Source: Okeania sp. SIO1I7 (GTDB lineage Bacteria > Cyanobacteriota > Cyanobacteriia > Cyanobacteriales > Microcoleaceae). Taken from it: a DNA stretch of 64,000 nucleotides. The first letter of the stretch is position 1, and every line of letters starts with the position of its first letter. Of this stretch, positions 27,527 to 37,483 are shown one piece after another. Under the pieces are notes generated by a model. The model searched no databases and was not told where the DNA came from. It worked only from the letters and a program-made list of their open reading frames with translations. The stretch covers positions 21,239-85,238 of the forward strand of contig JAAHGF010000031.1 in the NCBI GenBank assembly GCA_010672585.1, written 5' to 3'. Position numbers and translations under genes: made by a program.

Positions 27527-28392
27527 GGCACAAAAACTCTTAAAAAGTCAATTTTTCAGATATAGCCCAAGTATAATTATGTAATTAATTTTAATTGGAC
27601 TTTAAGTTTAATATTCCTATAAAATTATTATAACTAATAAAGGTAATATAGGTAAGTAGGTAGGTGTAGAAAAATATAAAACCAAGATACAAAATTTCAG
27701 GCGATGTGAGAAAAATTGCCTAACTTTTATTTTTTCTAAACAATCATTGTTCTATATTAACTTGATCTATATACTTAATGATTAAAGAATTAATATTAGA
27801 TAATATTAAAAAAAACTTCTCTACAGCTACCTACCAATAGGGAAAGAGGAATATAAAGGTCATAAAAAGTCAGGAAAAATTTTAATTTTTATAAAGTTTG
27901 CTATGTCTAAATTTTATGATATTTTCTGGAGTTTGATTGATTTTGAGTGGAAAATTTGAAGGAAATATTCGAGTGAAAATTGTAAGCATTCGGCTATTAG
28001 CAGTTAGCTAGTCTCCTACAGAGGAACTGCGAACTTCGGTAATGAAAATGAACCTAAATAGCTAAATTTAGCTGATGCTTTTGCTTTTACCCAGACTTTG
28101 AATTATCGCTCAACCTCAATCCTAATTCCTTCTCCAAACGCAATAAATTAGCAATGCTAAGAATTGATACCTGACGACTTTTTGCGTATAATTCCGCAGA
28201 AAATACTTGCCAAAAATTTGCTAAAATTCAATAAAAAAAAATCTTAATTATAGTATTTAAAAGGTAATAAGAAATAATGATTTTTGACCAATTATTTTAT
28301 TTGCATTCTGACACAATCATATAAAAGGTAGTGTCAATTAGTATTAATGAATTAATAGATATGAAGATAAAATTAACAATAAAGGAGGAATT
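27527..28392. other. Intergenic region upstream of the M1P guanylyltransferase fusion
   Basis: About 870 bp. A 46-codon open frame without a start codon lies at 28087-28227 (minus strand). AAGCATTCGGCTATTAGCAG near 27988 is a member of the dispersed AAGCATTCAGC repeats. Immediately before the ATG at 28393 there is a strong ribosome-binding site, AAAGGAGGAATT. No clear promoter is seen. Confidence 0.5.
28087..28227 (-). pseudogene. Possible C-terminal remnant of a small protein
   Basis: An open frame reads ANFWQVFSAELYAKSRQVSI and then LSIANLLRLEKELGLRLSDN before a stop. It has an amphipathic, protein-like composition but no ATG, GTG or TTG near its beginning (a stop precedes it directly). 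It may be the end of a gene whose start was lost, or chance. I do not recognise the family. Confidence 0.25.
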
Positions 28393-30921
28393 ATGCGTGC
28401 AGTATTAATGGCAGGAGGTTCAGGAACGCGACTTAGACCACTGACCTGCGATCTTCCCAAACCAATGGTACCAATTTTAAATCGCCCAATAGCCGAACAT
28501 ATTATTAATTTATTAAAAAAACATCAAATTAGAGAAATTATTGCTACTTTACATTATTTGCCTGATGTAATGCGTGAATATTTCCAAGATGGCAGTCAAT
28601 TTGGAGTACAAATGACTTATGCTGTAGAGGAAGAACAACCTCTAGGAACTGCTGGTTGTGTGAAAAATATTGCTGAACTTCTAGATGAAACTTTCTTAGT
28701 AATTAGTGGAGATACAATTACAGATTTTGATTTAACTACAGCTATAGAATTTCATAAAAAAAATAATTCAAAAGCCACTTTAGTGCTGACTCGCGTACCT
28801 AATCCTATTGAATTTGGAGTGGTAATTACAGATGAAAAACAGAGGATAAAAAGATTTCTTGAAAAACCTTCTACCAGCGAAATATTTTCTGATACTGTCA
28901 ATACAGGAACCTACATTTTAGAACCAGAAATTTTAAACTATCTACCAGATAATCAAGAAAGTGATTTCTCTAAAGAATTATTTCCTTTATTGTTAGATAA
29001 AAACGAGCCAATGTATGGCTATATAGCAGAAGGTTATTGGTGTGATGTTGGACATTTAGATGCTTATCGGGAAGCTCAATATGACGCACTTCAACATACA
29101 GTAAAACTTGATTTTGGTTATCAAGAGCGATCGCCCGGACTTTGGACAGGAGAAAATACTTATATTGACCGGACAGCTAAAATTGAGACACCAGCTTTAA
29201 TCGGAGATAACTGTAGAATTGGCCCAAGAGTGCAGATTGAAGCAGGTAGTGTGATTGGAGATAATGTGACAATTGGCGCAGATGCTGATGTGAAGCGTCC
29301 AATTATTTGGAATGGGTCACTGGTGGGAGAGGATGCAAATTTAAGAGCTTGTGTAATTTGTCGAGGTGCGCGGATAGACCGTCGTGCTCAGGTATTAGAA
29401 GGTGCTGTGGTTGGTTCATTATCTACTGTAGGAGAAGAGGCTCAAATTAGTCCCAATGTTAGAGTATGGCCTAGTAAAAAAGTAGAGTCTGGAGCTACCC
29501 TGAATATTAATTTGATTTGGGGGACAACTGCTAAGAGAAATTTGTTTGGACAACGAGGGGTGCAGGGATTAGCAAATATAGATATTACTCCAGAATTCGC
29601 GGTGAAGTTAGGAGCAGCTTATGGTTCTACTTTAAAACCTGGTTCAACAATATCAGCTTCTCGCGACCAACGCAGTATATCTCGGATGGTTTCTCGGTCT
29701 TTAATTGCAGGTTTAATGTCAGTAGGAGTGAACGTAATAAATTTAGAATCTACTGCAATTCCTATTGCCAGAACAATTTTACCAACTATGAATGTTGTAG
29801 GTGGTGTTCATGTACGTCTTTCTCCTAACCGCTCAGACCAAATATTAATTGAAATCTTTGATTCTCAAGGAATTAATCTTTCTAAAGCGAAGGAAAAAAA
29901 GATAGAGGGAGCATATTTTAAAGAAGATTTACGCCGAGTACAAATTCCTGAAATTGGCAAAATGGTTTATCGCCATGAAGTATTAGATGCTTATAGTAAA
30001 GGCTTTGAAAATCTGCTTAATTCTGAGGCAATTCGCTATAGTAAATCTAAAGTTGTAATTGATTATTGTTATGGTGTTTCTGGAGCAATATTACCACAAT
30101 TATTAGCTAAATTTGGTTGTGATGCTGTAGTTTTAAATGCTAGCTTAAAAGAGAATTCTTTAGGAAAAGAAGAAAAAGAAAGTTTATTAGATCAATTAGG
30201 TCGGGTGGTAGAAGCTTTACAAGCAAATGTAGGAGTTCAAGTAACAGCAAATGGAGAACAATTAATATTAGTAGATGAAACTGGTTCTGCTATTCGTGGT
30301 GAAATGTTAACTGCACTAATGGTCAATTTGATGTTAACCGCTCATCCGCGCAGTGCGGTAGTAGTACCAATAAATGCTTCTGCGGCAGTAGAACAAATTG
30401 CTCGTCGTCACGATAGTCATGTGATTCGGACAAAAGCAAATCCCACGGCATTGATGGAAGCTTGTCAAATTAATCATAATGTGGTATTAGGTGGAAGTGG
30501 TGATATGGGGTTTATTTTTCCTAAATTGCATCCTGGTTTTGATGCCATGTTTTGTATCGCTAAAGTAATAGAAATGTTGACTATTCAAGAGCGCTCTTTA
30601 GGACAAATCAGTGCAGATATACCTGCTGTTACTCATCGTTCCTATAAAGTACGTTGTCCTTGGAAAGTAAAAGGAGCATTAATGCGATATTTAGTAGAAA
30701 CTAATTCTCCAGAAAAATTAGAATTAACTGATGGAGTAAAGATTATTAATCATCAAAATGATAATTGGGTATTAGTTTTACCGGATGCTGGAGAACCCTT
30801 AGTACATATTTATGCAGATAGTAATGATCGAGATTGGGTTGATAAAACTTTGAGAGATTACCGCAATACAATCCATGATTTTGTGAATTTATTTATGACT
30901 GGGAAGAAACTAAATGATTGA
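28393..30921 (+). CDS. Mannose-1-phosphate guanylyltransferase / phosphomannomutase-like fusion
   Basis: The 842-residue protein has three domains. Residues 1-235 are a nucleotidyltransferase (MRAVLMAGGSGTRLRPLT, the pyrophosphorylase loop, then KPMVPILNRP). Residues 250-365 are a left-handed beta-helix of hexapeptide repeats (IGDNCRIGPRVQIEAGSVIG). Residues 380-842 form a phosphohexomutase-like domain (GSTISASRDQRSISRMVSRS at the phosphoserine position; GGSGDMGFIFPKLHPGFDAM near the sugar site). The mutase loop reads SASRDQRS rather than the usual TASHNP, so mutase activity is uncertain. The usual product of this arrangement is GDP-mannose for glycoconjugates; whether the nucleotide is GTP or another is not readable. 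The AAAGGAGG site supports the start. Confidence 0.9.
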   Translation: MRAVLMAGGSGTRLRPLTCDLPKPMVPILNRPIAEHIINLLKKHQIREIIATLHYLPDVMREYFQDGSQFGVQMTYAVEEEQPLGTAGCVKNIAELLDETFLVISGDTITDFDLTTAIEFHKKNNSKATLVLTRVPNPIEFGVVITDEKQRIKRFLEKPSTSEIFSDTVNTGTYILEPEILNYLPDNQESDFSKELFPLLLDKNEPMYGYIAEGYWCDVGHLDAYREAQYDALQHTVKLDFGYQERSPGLWTGENTYIDRTAKIETPALIGDNCRIGPRVQIEAGSVIGDNVTIGADADVKRPIIWNGSLVGEDANLRACVICRGARIDRRAQVLEGAVVGSLSTVGEEAQISPNVRVWPSKKVESGATLNINLIWGTTAKRNLFGQRGVQGLANIDITPEFAVKLGAAYGSTLKPGSTISASRDQRSISRMVSRSLIAGLMSVGVNVINLESTAIPIARTILPTMNVVGGVHVRLSPNRSDQILIEIFDSQGINLSKAKEKKIEGAYFKEDLRRVQIPEIGKMVYRHEVLDAYSKGFENLLNSEAIRYSKSKVVIDYCYGVSGAILPQLLAKFGCDAVVLNASLKENSLGKEEKESLLDQLGRVVEALQANVGVQVTANGEQLILVDETGSAIRGEMLTALMVNLMLTAHPRSAVVVPINASAAVEQIARRHDSHVIRTKANPTALMEACQINHNVVLGGSGDMGFIFPKLHPGFDAMFCIAKVIEMLTIQERSLGQISADIPAVTHRSYKVRCPWKVKGALMRYLVETNSPEKLELTDGVKIINHQNDNWVLVLPDAGEPLVHIYADSNDRDWVDKTLRDYRNTIHDFVNLFMTGKKLND

Positions 30922-31222
30922 TAGTATGGAAGAAGGAAGAATTCATTAATGAATAATTAATAATTAATAATTAATAATTAATGATGACCTCTTATCAATT
31001 AGACATTGGTAAGAAGGAATAAAACAGAAGGCAGAAGGAAAAATATTGCTTTGTCTGAAGTTTTAAGCTTTTGATATGGCCTCACTTTTCCTCTGATTAC
31101 TATAATTATCTAGTTTTTATTTTCCTTTTTTTGCTAATTTGAAGCTGGTTAGACTTATTCAGTATGATCTGAAATTAAAAGTTCTCTTAATTTATTTACT
31201 TATTACATAGTTAAAAATTAAA
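30922..31222. other. Short intergenic gap with an AATTAATAATT microsatellite
   Basis: About 300 bp. A run of TAATTAATAATTAATAAT lies near 30955-30980. No gene and no convincing terminator are seen. The promoter of ssb should be here. Confidence 0.4.
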
Positions 31223-31729
31223 ATGAATAGCTGTATATTGATGGTACAAATTATCAAAGATCCAGAACTTCGCTACACAGCAGATGCTCAATTACCAGTA
31301 GCAGAAATGATGGTAGAATTCTCTAATTTAGGAGTAGAAAATAAACCTGCTGTACTAAAAGTAGTAGCATGGAGAGATTTAGCTCAACAAATTAGTCAAC
31401 AATATCACGAAGGGGATTTTGTAATTGTTGAAGGTCGCTTAAATATGAATACTATTGAACGACCCGAAGGTTTTAAAGAAAAACGAGCCGAATTAACAGT
31501 CTCCAGAATATATCCTGTTAGTCCTGAAGCTATGACTCAAAATCAGAGTCAAACATCCAAAAATCAATCTAGTAAAAGAACTGTAACTCAGACACAACCA
31601 CAAGAGCAAAACTATAATAATGTTGTAGATTTAAAATCTCGTCGTAGCTCTACTTTCCACGAAGAATCAAAACCAAATATACCAGAAGAGAATTCACCAC
31701 CAGACGATTCTGACCCTATACCTTTTTAA
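31223..31729 (+). CDS. ssb: Single-stranded DNA-binding protein
   Basis: The 168-residue product has an N-terminal OB-fold (about 1-105: VQIIKDPELRYTADAQLPVA, VVAWRDLAQQISQQYHEGDF, VIVEGRLNMNTIERPEGFKE), a disordered Gln/Ser/Asn-rich linker, and the acidic C-terminal tip ending DDSDPIPF, through which SSB recruits repair and replication partners. It binds single-stranded DNA during replication and repair. The N-terminus begins MNSCILMVQII, a little different from the usual MN(x)VxLVGRxGxDPE. Cyanobacteria often have two SSB-like proteins, and this could be the second type. Start at ATG 31223; no strong ribosome-binding site. Confidence 0.92.
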   Translation: MNSCILMVQIIKDPELRYTADAQLPVAEMMVEFSNLGVENKPAVLKVVAWRDLAQQISQQYHEGDFVIVEGRLNMNTIERPEGFKEKRAELTVSRIYPVSPEAMTQNQSQTSKNQSSKRTVTQTQPQEQNYNNVVDLKSRRSSTFHEESKPNIPEENSPPDDSDPIPF

Positions 31730-31734
31730 TAGAC

Positions 31735-31807
31735 AGAAAATAGGGAGTAGGGAGTAGGGAGTAGGGAGTAGGGAGTAGGGAGTAGGGAGTAGGGAGTAGG
31801 GAGTAGA
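31735..31807. repeat. GGGAGTA microsatellite
   Basis: About nine copies of the 7-bp unit GGGAGTA (or AGTAGGG) lie between the convergent ssb and lipB genes. Shorter runs of the same unit occur near 32576-32610 and 46478-46505. Such 7-bp tandem repeats are common in filamentous cyanobacteria. Confidence 0.9.
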
Positions 31808-31866
31808 GGGAAATAATTGATGATTTATCTACGATAATTGATTTGATTTTTTATTATTGGAGATGT

Positions 31867-32535
31867 CTAATAGTAAATTAAATCGACTCCAAATACCTTA
31901 GTAAAAGCAGCAGCTACTTGAGGAAGGACTTCATCTATAGTAATACCAGGAATAAACTCTGCCAGACTACCTACAGATTTATCAGAAATACCACAAGGTA
32001 CAATTCTATTAAAACCAACTAAATCTGGACAAACATTTAGAGCAAAACCGTGCATAGTTATCCAACGACTAACTTTAATCCCCATAGCTGCTATTTTTCG
32101 TCCCTCTAACCAAACCCCTGTTAAACCTGGATATCTTTCACCATCAAGACCATAAACATCCAAGACTTGTAGCAATACTTCTTCTAGTTGTCGTAAATAC
32201 CAATGTAAGTCCTGCTGATAACGTCGTAAATTGAGAATAGGATAACCAACCAGTTGGCCAGGGCAATGATATGTAACTTCCCCACCTCGCTCCACTCGGT
32301 AAAGTTCATATTCATTTTCACTGGGATCGAATTTGAGAAAATCTAATGTGGCCCCTTGTCCTAAAGTATAAACTGGTGGATGTTCTAATAATATTAGGAC
32401 ATCAGTCAATTCTGGACAATTGCGACGTTGTTGGACAAGTGATTGTTGCCATTCCCAGGCCACTGAGTAACTGATTAATCCTGGACAAATTAAATGGCAA
32501 GTGTTGGGTAAACAGAGACTATTTTGATAAACCAT
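31867..32535 (-). CDS. lipB: Octanoyltransferase (lipoate biosynthesis)
   Basis: LipB transfers the octanoyl group from acyl carrier protein to the lipoyl domains of target enzymes, the first step of lipoate synthesis. The 222-residue product carries all signatures: [31 protein letters not shown], the catalytic lysine in [20 protein letters not shown] and the catalytic cysteine in [17 protein letters not shown]. Length is normal for the family. ATG at 32535. It is monocistronic and convergent with ssb. Confidence 0.96.
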   Translation of the reverse strand: MVYQNSLCLPNTCHLICPGLISYSVAWEWQQSLVQQRRNCPELTDVLILLEHPPVYTLGQGATLDFLKFDPSENEYELYRVERGGEVTYHCPGQLVGYPILNLRRYQQDLHWYLRQLEEVLLQVLDVYGLDGERYPGLTGVWLEGRKIAAMGIKVSRWITMHGFALNVCPDLVGFNRIVPCGISDKSVGSLAEFIPGITIDEVLPQVAAAFTKVFGVDLIYY

Positions 32536-32846
32536 ATTACATATAATCTGGCTGATTAGTTATCGTATGAGTAGAGGGAGCAGGGAGTAGGCAGTAGGCA
32601 GTAGGCAGTGGGAGGAAAGAATTAATAATTTCTGTGGGATATATTGATTTGATTTTTTATTATCACACCTATGTCTAATCAATTACTGTGAATTATCCAA
32701 AAAATCAAGTGTAAATTTAGCCAAATTCAAGCAAAAAAAATCAAGAAATGTCAAGGGATGCAAAGGATTTTAAAGATAGGATGTTGGGAAGAATACAAAG
32801 TGCTACTCTAAAATAATAAAGCCCAACACATTAGCGGAGGGAGCTT
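32536..32846. other. Divergent promoter region between lipB and hpf
   Basis: About 310 bp containing a GTAGGCAGTAGGCAGTAGGC run near 32586, then AT-rich sequence. It must hold the start signals for both divergent genes. The hpf start at 32847 has the ribosome-binding site GGAGGG 6 bp upstream. The long leader that cyanobacterial lrtA genes often have could fit here, but I do not see a defined structure. Confidence 0.45.
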
Positions 32847-33491
32847 ATGAAGCTTGTTATCCAGGGTAAGAATATAGAAATAACCGATTCCATTCACGAG
32901 TATGTTAATCAAAAAATTGAAAAAGCAGTTAGCCATTTTCAACAACTCACTACAGAGGTAGATGTACATCTATCAGTAGCTCGAAACCCACGGATAAATC
33001 CTAAGCAGACGGCAGAAGTAACTATCTACGCTAACGGTACAGTCATTCGTGCCCAAGAAAGTAGCGAGAATTTGTATGCTAGTATTGACTTAGTAGCAGA
33101 TAAAATTGCACGTCAATTAAGAAAGTATAAAGAAAAGCGTCAATCCAAGGTTAGTAAAGCTAAGACTATTGATCTGATTGAATCACAACCAGTAGAGCAG
33201 GACTTGATTGGCGATCGCCAACCGGAGCTACCTAGTGAAGTAGTACGGACGAAATATTTTGCTATGTCTCCGATGACGGTAGAAGAAGCACTGGAGCAGC
33301 TACAATTTATCGATCACGATTTCTATATGTTTTCCAATGCTGCAACAGGCGAAATTAATGTGATCTACAAACGTTATCATCATGGTGGTTATGGTTTAAT
33401 TCAACCACGACCTACTAATGGTCATAGTCGCAATGGGAAGGCAGCTCATAATATTGATGAAGTAGCAGATATTGAGTCTGCTCAAGTTTAG
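32847..33491 (+). CDS. hpf: Long-form ribosome hibernation promoting factor (LrtA type)
   Basis: This 214-residue protein binds the decoding site of 30S subunits and joins 70S ribosomes into inactive dimers, protecting them in the dark or in stationary phase. Residues 1-105 form the HPF/YfiA domain ([39 protein letters not shown]). A short linker follows, then the C-terminal dimerisation domain (about 130-190: [54 protein letters not shown]). The cyanobacterial orthologue is known as LrtA, the light-repressed transcript. The start is supported by GGAGGGAGCTT before ATG. Confidence 0.95.
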   Translation: MKLVIQGKNIEITDSIHEYVNQKIEKAVSHFQQLTTEVDVHLSVARNPRINPKQTAEVTIYANGTVIRAQESSENLYASIDLVADKIARQLRKYKEKRQSKVSKAKTIDLIESQPVEQDLIGDRQPELPSEVVRTKYFAMSPMTVEEALEQLQFIDHDFYMFSNAATGEINVIYKRYHHGGYGLIQPRPTNGHSRNGKAAHNIDEVADIESAQV

Positions 33492-33550
33492 AATGATTTC
33501 AGAATTGGAGTGATTAACCAATCTCTGAGTGATTCATTTCAACAATTAGG

Positions 33551-33636
33551 ACTTACGCAAAAATTCTAATTGCTGGGTGCGTTGCAACGCACCCTAAACT
33601 AAGGTTATAGGATAATAGATAATTTGGCGTAAGTCT
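33551..33636. repeat. Palindromic mini-element (GACTTACGC ends)
   Basis: 86 bp bounded by GACTTACGC and GCGTAAGTC, with a perfect 20-bp inner palindrome (33576-33595, GGGTGCGTTGCAACGCACCC). It lies between hpf and prxQ, which converge, and could act as a bidirectional terminator or be a small mobile repeat. I recall similar palindromes in several cyanobacterial genomes. Confidence 0.75.
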
Positions 33637-33660
33637 CTTATTGAAAGCCTTCTGAATTCT

Positions 33661-34119
33661 TCAGACAGGTATTGCTTTTAATGTTTTTAAAGCTTCTTCA
33701 ACGTGAGCGTCAAAATTGAGCATAGAGTCAAAGATATGACGGATAATTCCTTCTTTGTCTATGACGTAAGTAACTCTACCTGGCAGTATCCAAAGTGTAG
33801 CGGGAACACCATATAATTCTCTGACTTTGTTGTTAGTATCGCTTAAAAGAGTAAACGGTAAATTATACTTGCTAGCAAATTGTTTGTGAGACTGTTGAGA
33901 GTCTCCACTAATACCAATCACTTCAGCACCAGCATCTGTAAAGACTTGATATTTATCTCGAAATGCACAAGCTTCTTTAGTGCATCCAGGTGTATCATCT
34001 TTTGGATAAAAATAAACTACAACATTTTTCTTACCACGGAAGTTAGAGAGAGAAACTGGGGTTTCGTCTTGGGATGGTAAGGTGAAATTGGGTGCTAGAT
34101 CTCCTACTTTAACTGCCAT
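33661..34119 (-). CDS. Peroxiredoxin Q / bacterioferritin comigratory protein
   Basis: A 152-residue thiol peroxidase. The motif [20 protein letters not shown] holds the peroxidatic cysteine and, five residues later, the resolving cysteine, which is the PrxQ/BCP arrangement. The rest follows the family (GLAPNF-type start [57 protein letters not shown]). It reduces hydrogen peroxide and lipid hydroperoxides with thioredoxin. Length is normal, without a transit or signal peptide, so it is cytoplasmic. Confidence 0.95.
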   Translation of the reverse strand: MAVKVGDLAPNFTLPSQDETPVSLSNFRGKKNVVVYFYPKDDTPGCTKEACAFRDKYQVFTDAGAEVIGISGDSQQSHKQFASKYNLPFTLLSDTNNKVRELYGVPATLWILPGRVTYVIDKEGIIRHIFDSMLNFDAHVEEALKTLKAIPV

Positions 34120-34358
34120 ACTTAAGTTATAAGTCCAATTTTTTGGGATATAATGTTAACTTTTTGTTATATTAGCGTACATTATTAGGATTAGGAAAAT
34201 TATATGAAGAAGGAAGAGGGAAGAGGGAAGAGGGAAGAGGGAAGAGGGAAGAGGGAAGATAGGAGAAAGTTTTTTGTTTAGCTGGCGCACAACGCATCCA
34301 ATCTTCTGGGTCGGAGCTGCGCTAAGTTCATAAAGCGCGCAGTAGTTTTTCGCGAATA

Positions 34359-34690
34359 CAGCGGTTTTCATTTCATTATATCATGTCCGGATAAGAGCAT
34401 GATAAAAAACTTTCTCCTTCAACTCCAGTTCTTCTTCTTACTTCCCTCTTTCCTCCTGACTCGGTCCTTCCCCTCCTGGGAGGGGTTAGGGGTGGGTTGG
34501 GAGGGGGAGGGGCGAGGGGTGGGTAGACTCCTGAGGACTCCGTCGTTATTTATTTATAACTGTTCAACCGGACATGATATTAGACCACAGCAGGGGCGAA
34601 TGGCCATTTGCTAACGCAAAGCTGTCGAATGGCGTCCCTACTGGGTTTTGGTTATGACGATGTGGTTCATCAATTTGAAAAGCGCTGTAA
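34359..34690. repeat. Family-C element interrupted by a family-A element
   Basis: The outer element begins TACAGCGGTTTTCATTTC at 34359 and ends TGAAAAGCGCTGTAA at 34690, as in the uninterrupted copies at 34803-34909 and 49685-49791. A family-A element with perfect 12-bp ends lies inside at 34380-34580. Comparison with the uninterrupted copies suggests that a TA or TTA was duplicated at the junctions. The central palindrome of the outer copy has an extra segment (TGCTAACGCAAAGCTGTCG). Confidence 0.8.
34380..34580. repeat. Family-A mini-element, copy 4 (nested)
   Basis: 201 bp with ends ATATCATGTCCG and CGGACATGATAT. The interior contains G-rich runs (GGGGTTAGGGGTGGGTTGGG). Its left portion (GGATAAGAGC...AAAAACTTTCTCC) matches the copy inside the broken phosphatase gene near 39985-39920 read on the minus strand. 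Confidence 0.85.
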
Positions 34691-34802
34691 TGGCGGTAAT
34701 ATTATGGTTAGCCTCACGGGATGATATCAAATACACTGGCTTTGGAATGTTCCCTATTCTCTGTGCCATAATTGAAAAAAATTATCCCCACTCCAATTAA
34801 TC

Positions 34803-34909
34803 TTACAGCGGTTTTCATTTCCGTAGACCACAGTAGGGACGTTCCATGGAACGTCCCTACTGGGTTGTGATTGTGAAGATGTGGTTCATCAATATGAAAA
34901 GCGCTGTAA
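34803..34909. repeat. Family-C palindromic element (TTACAGCGGTTTTCAT ends)
   Basis: 107 bp from TTACAGCGGTTTTCAT to ATGAAAAGCGCTGTAA. The centre is a perfect 28-bp palindrome, 34833-34860, whose left arm is GTAGGGACGTTCCA. The same family occurs at 49685-49791, 53843-53948 and, truncated, at about 61706-61780. Confidence 0.85.
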
Positions 34910-35041
34910 GAGTAGGGATGAATATTAGTTCCAATATTTGGAAATATAGCACTTGCATCTAAAAGTTAAGTAGATTAACTACTGTTGAAAGCTGAAATAT
35001 TTTCAGAGAAAGTAACAAGCTAATAGCTAATTGCCATCATA

Positions 35042-36736
35042 TTACTTTCTTTTACGCTTGAGCAAAGAAAATGCTCCAAAAACACTAGCAAATAATCCTA
35101 TTGCTGTAGTAGGTTCTGGTGTGGATGTAGGTTCTGCTGTGGATGCTAGTGTCACATTATCAATTAAAAGTCCAGAGTCAACTCCAAATCCTTCTGCATC
35201 CGCCACTCCTAATCCTAGAGTATAGGTTCCTGCCTGAGTAATCTCATAAGAAAAACTTTGATAACCAGTTTCGCTGAAGAAAACAGTATCAGAATCAACG
35301 AAGTCAGAGAAAGTATCAGCTAATAATTCTAAGAAAGGATTATCTAATACATCACTTGTTAGGGAGACAAAAGAAAAGTCATTGAACAAATCATCAGGTG
35401 TAAATTCATCTGTCAAAAAGTTAAAATCAAATGTGAGGATATCTCCTGCTTCGGCTTTAAAAGTTTGCTTAATGGCAGAGGCTTCAGGAACCCAGCTACC
35501 TGATAATTCTTCCAGACTACCTTCAGATAATCCTAAAAATTCTTCAACCTCATCATCAGGTGTAGCAAGTAGCTCGTTGATAATTAACCCTTTAGAATCA
35601 TCATTTGGGGCTGGAGTATTAGCGTTACGACCCTGTCTTGATTGTATAGTAGTAGCACCGAGAACACCCCAACCATTGAAACCATCTTCAAAATTACCAT
35701 TATTTATTGCACGTACAGGTGTAGGTTCGAGTGTGGGAGTAGGTGTAGGCGAGGGGACAAAATCACCAACAAACTCACCACCAGCATCTTCTATAAATGC
35801 GCGATGTTCTAAAACTCCAGTAAACCAGGAGATATCACCAAATTCACTGGTATCGGTCGAACCCCCAGAAAGAACTCCTGCAATTAATAACTCGCCATCT
35901 ACTTCTACCAGAAGGGGACTACCACTATCCCCAGGAGCAGTAGTTCCTTCATTTGTGAGGGGCGAAGAACTACTACCAACACTGGATAAAGTGTTATTGT
36001 CATCAGTTCCATCATCAAAGTCAAGGTTGAAAATGTTTGAGCCAAAGGTCTCACTAAATCTTGGATCGAAACCGCCATCTAACAGATCGATGGTATTTTC
36101 AGCAGCCCAACGCAGGCCATCTGCGGTATCATTATGACCGACACTACCTAAACCATTGAAACCGAAACCAAGTACAGTTGCATTACTGCCAATAAGGTCT
36201 TCAGGATTGGAACCAAATAACCTTAAAGGATCAATTGAGTCTGGAGCAGCTTCCTCCAGTTCAAGTATAGCGATATCTGTACCATCTAATAGACCAAAGG
36301 AACCATCTTGTAAAATGTCAGTTACAGCAATATCTGCTAAAACACTGTTTTCTGGATCGTCACCACGAAATTGTACTCTAAAGTCTTCAGGAAAAAAATC
36401 CTGAACACAATGTTGGGCAGTAAGTATATAATTACTTGCAATCAGCGATCCAGTACAAGCACTTTCAAACTTTTCCTCTTCTGTATCAAAATCAAATTGT
36501 AGTGATAAAATCTCGGTGACAGATGTAAAAGGAGCACCTAAGGCTTGAGCAGTGCTAGCTTCTGCTGTATCATTTATTACTATGCTTCGTACTGATGTTT
36601 GAATACTCTGACTAGCTGCTAAACCAAGTATGCAACTCAGCCCTATTTTGCTAGCTTTCTTCATTTTAAAAGATTTGAGTATGGAATGATTGAATCTTGC
36701 TTTTAGTTTGTCATTGTTTGATAAGTAAATACGCAT
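35042..36736 (-). CDS. Secreted trypsin-like serine protease with PEP-CTERM sorting signal
   Basis: Chymotrypsin-fold protease (S1 family). The triad is visible: His in NYILTAQHCVQDF, Asp in GTDIAILELEEA, Ser in TAPGDSGSPLLVEVDG. The protease domain occupies about 70-330. A Pro/Thr linker (SPTPTPTLEPTP) leads to a beta-sandwich-like domain (about 345-530: NNGNFEDGFNGWGVLGATTI). The end, STPEPTTAIGLFASVFGAFS followed by LLKRKRK, is a PEP-CTERM signal: PEP motif, membrane helix and basic tail, processed by an exosortase. The ATG at 36736 has a good ribosome-binding site (AGAGGA), giving a long basic lead before the hydrophobic segment; the internal MKKASKIGLSCILGLAASQS at 36664 looks more like a normal signal peptide but lacks such a site. 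Acts outside the cell; substrate unknown. Confidence 0.9.
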   Translation of the reverse strand: MRIYLSNNDKLKARFNHSILKSFKMKKASKIGLSCILGLAASQSIQTSVRSIVINDTAEASTAQALGAPFTSVTEILSLQFDFDTEEEKFESACTGSLIASNYILTAQHCVQDFFPEDFRVQFRGDDPENSVLADIAVTDILQDGSFGLLDGTDIAILELEEAAPDSIDPLRLFGSNPEDLIGSNATVLGFGFNGLGSVGHNDTADGLRWAAENTIDLLDGGFDPRFSETFGSNIFNLDFDDGTDDNNTLSSVGSSSSPLTNEGTTAPGDSGSPLLVEVDGELLIAGVLSGGSTDTSEFGDISWFTGVLEHRAFIEDAGGEFVGDFVPSPTPTPTLEPTPVRAINNGNFEDGFNGWGVLGATTIQSRQGRNANTPAPNDDSKGLIINELLATPDDEVEEFLGLSEGSLEELSGSWVPEASAIKQTFKAEAGDILTFDFNFLTDEFTPDDLFNDFSFVSLTSDVLDNPFLELLADTFSDFVDSDTVFFSETGYQSFSYEITQAGTYTLGLGVADAEGFGVDSGLLIDNVTLASTAEPTSTPEPTTAIGLFASVFGAFSLLKRKRK

Positions 36737-37483
36737 TGCCTGATTCCTCTATATAATTAATAACCTGGGGATCATACTAAGTTTGTCTAACCCAATTGAT
36801 TTTTTCTTATAGTATAGCAATTCTAACGAAGTAAGAGAATAGATTTTATATTATTGTTAAAATGTATAAAAAAACTGAAGATTATAATTTAAGAAAATAG
36901 AGAATATACGGAAGAGAAAAAACTCAAAATTCTTCATCAAAGCTTCATATCAGCTTCATCAAAACTTCATATAAGTTTTATCAAAAGTATGTAAACTTAT
37001 AGTACTTTTCACTTGAATTAAACACATAATTTCTGCTCTATGCCTTCTGAAATCTACCTCTAAGGTCTCTTTGCTGTATCTACATTAAAACTGCTATAAC
37101 TTGCATAGGTGGTTTTGACACCAGACTTAATTATTAGGTGGCACTCTCTGTGTATCTACGGAGTAGCAGTGTATTTTCTATTATGCTGAAACGTGCCTGT
37201 TAATATTGATGATTAATCAAGCAGAAAAAAAATCATACTTTTTACTCACAAAAAATTTTTGAAGAAGTAGTCAGTAGTCAATAGTCAGTAGTCAATAGTT
37301 AGTAGTCAGTAGAACTGAGAATGGGGTCGATGGGAATTTTCATGCCACCAACCCCATTGACATTTTCTGTAAGGTAAGGTAAAATATAGGGCCGATAAGC
37401 GAAAAGATAATAATCTTTTTTTCTATTTTCTACATCTAGTCAGGGAAAAAAAAAGTAATACATTATACTATTTATCCCATAAA
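36737..37483. other. Intergenic region between protease and malQ genes
   Basis: About 750 bp, AT-rich. A triplet of TTCATCAAAGCTTCATATCA-like iterations lies near 36935-36985 and a GTCAGTAGTCAATAGTCAGT microsatellite near 37266-37315. No gene is seen. Confidence 0.5.

Larger units (their letters stand above)
34120..35041. other. Mini-element cluster (families A and C), no gene
   Basis: 920 bp containing a GAAGAGGGAAGAGGGAAGAG run (about 34206-34260), a family-C element with a family-A element inside it (34359-34690), and a second family-C element (34803-34909). No coding frame is convincing. Confidence 0.75.

Noticed and set aside
35382..36137. 251-codon frame opposite the serine protease gene
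   Set aside because: Ser/Pro/Lys-rich shadow of a clearly coding minus-strand gene with an intact catalytic triad.
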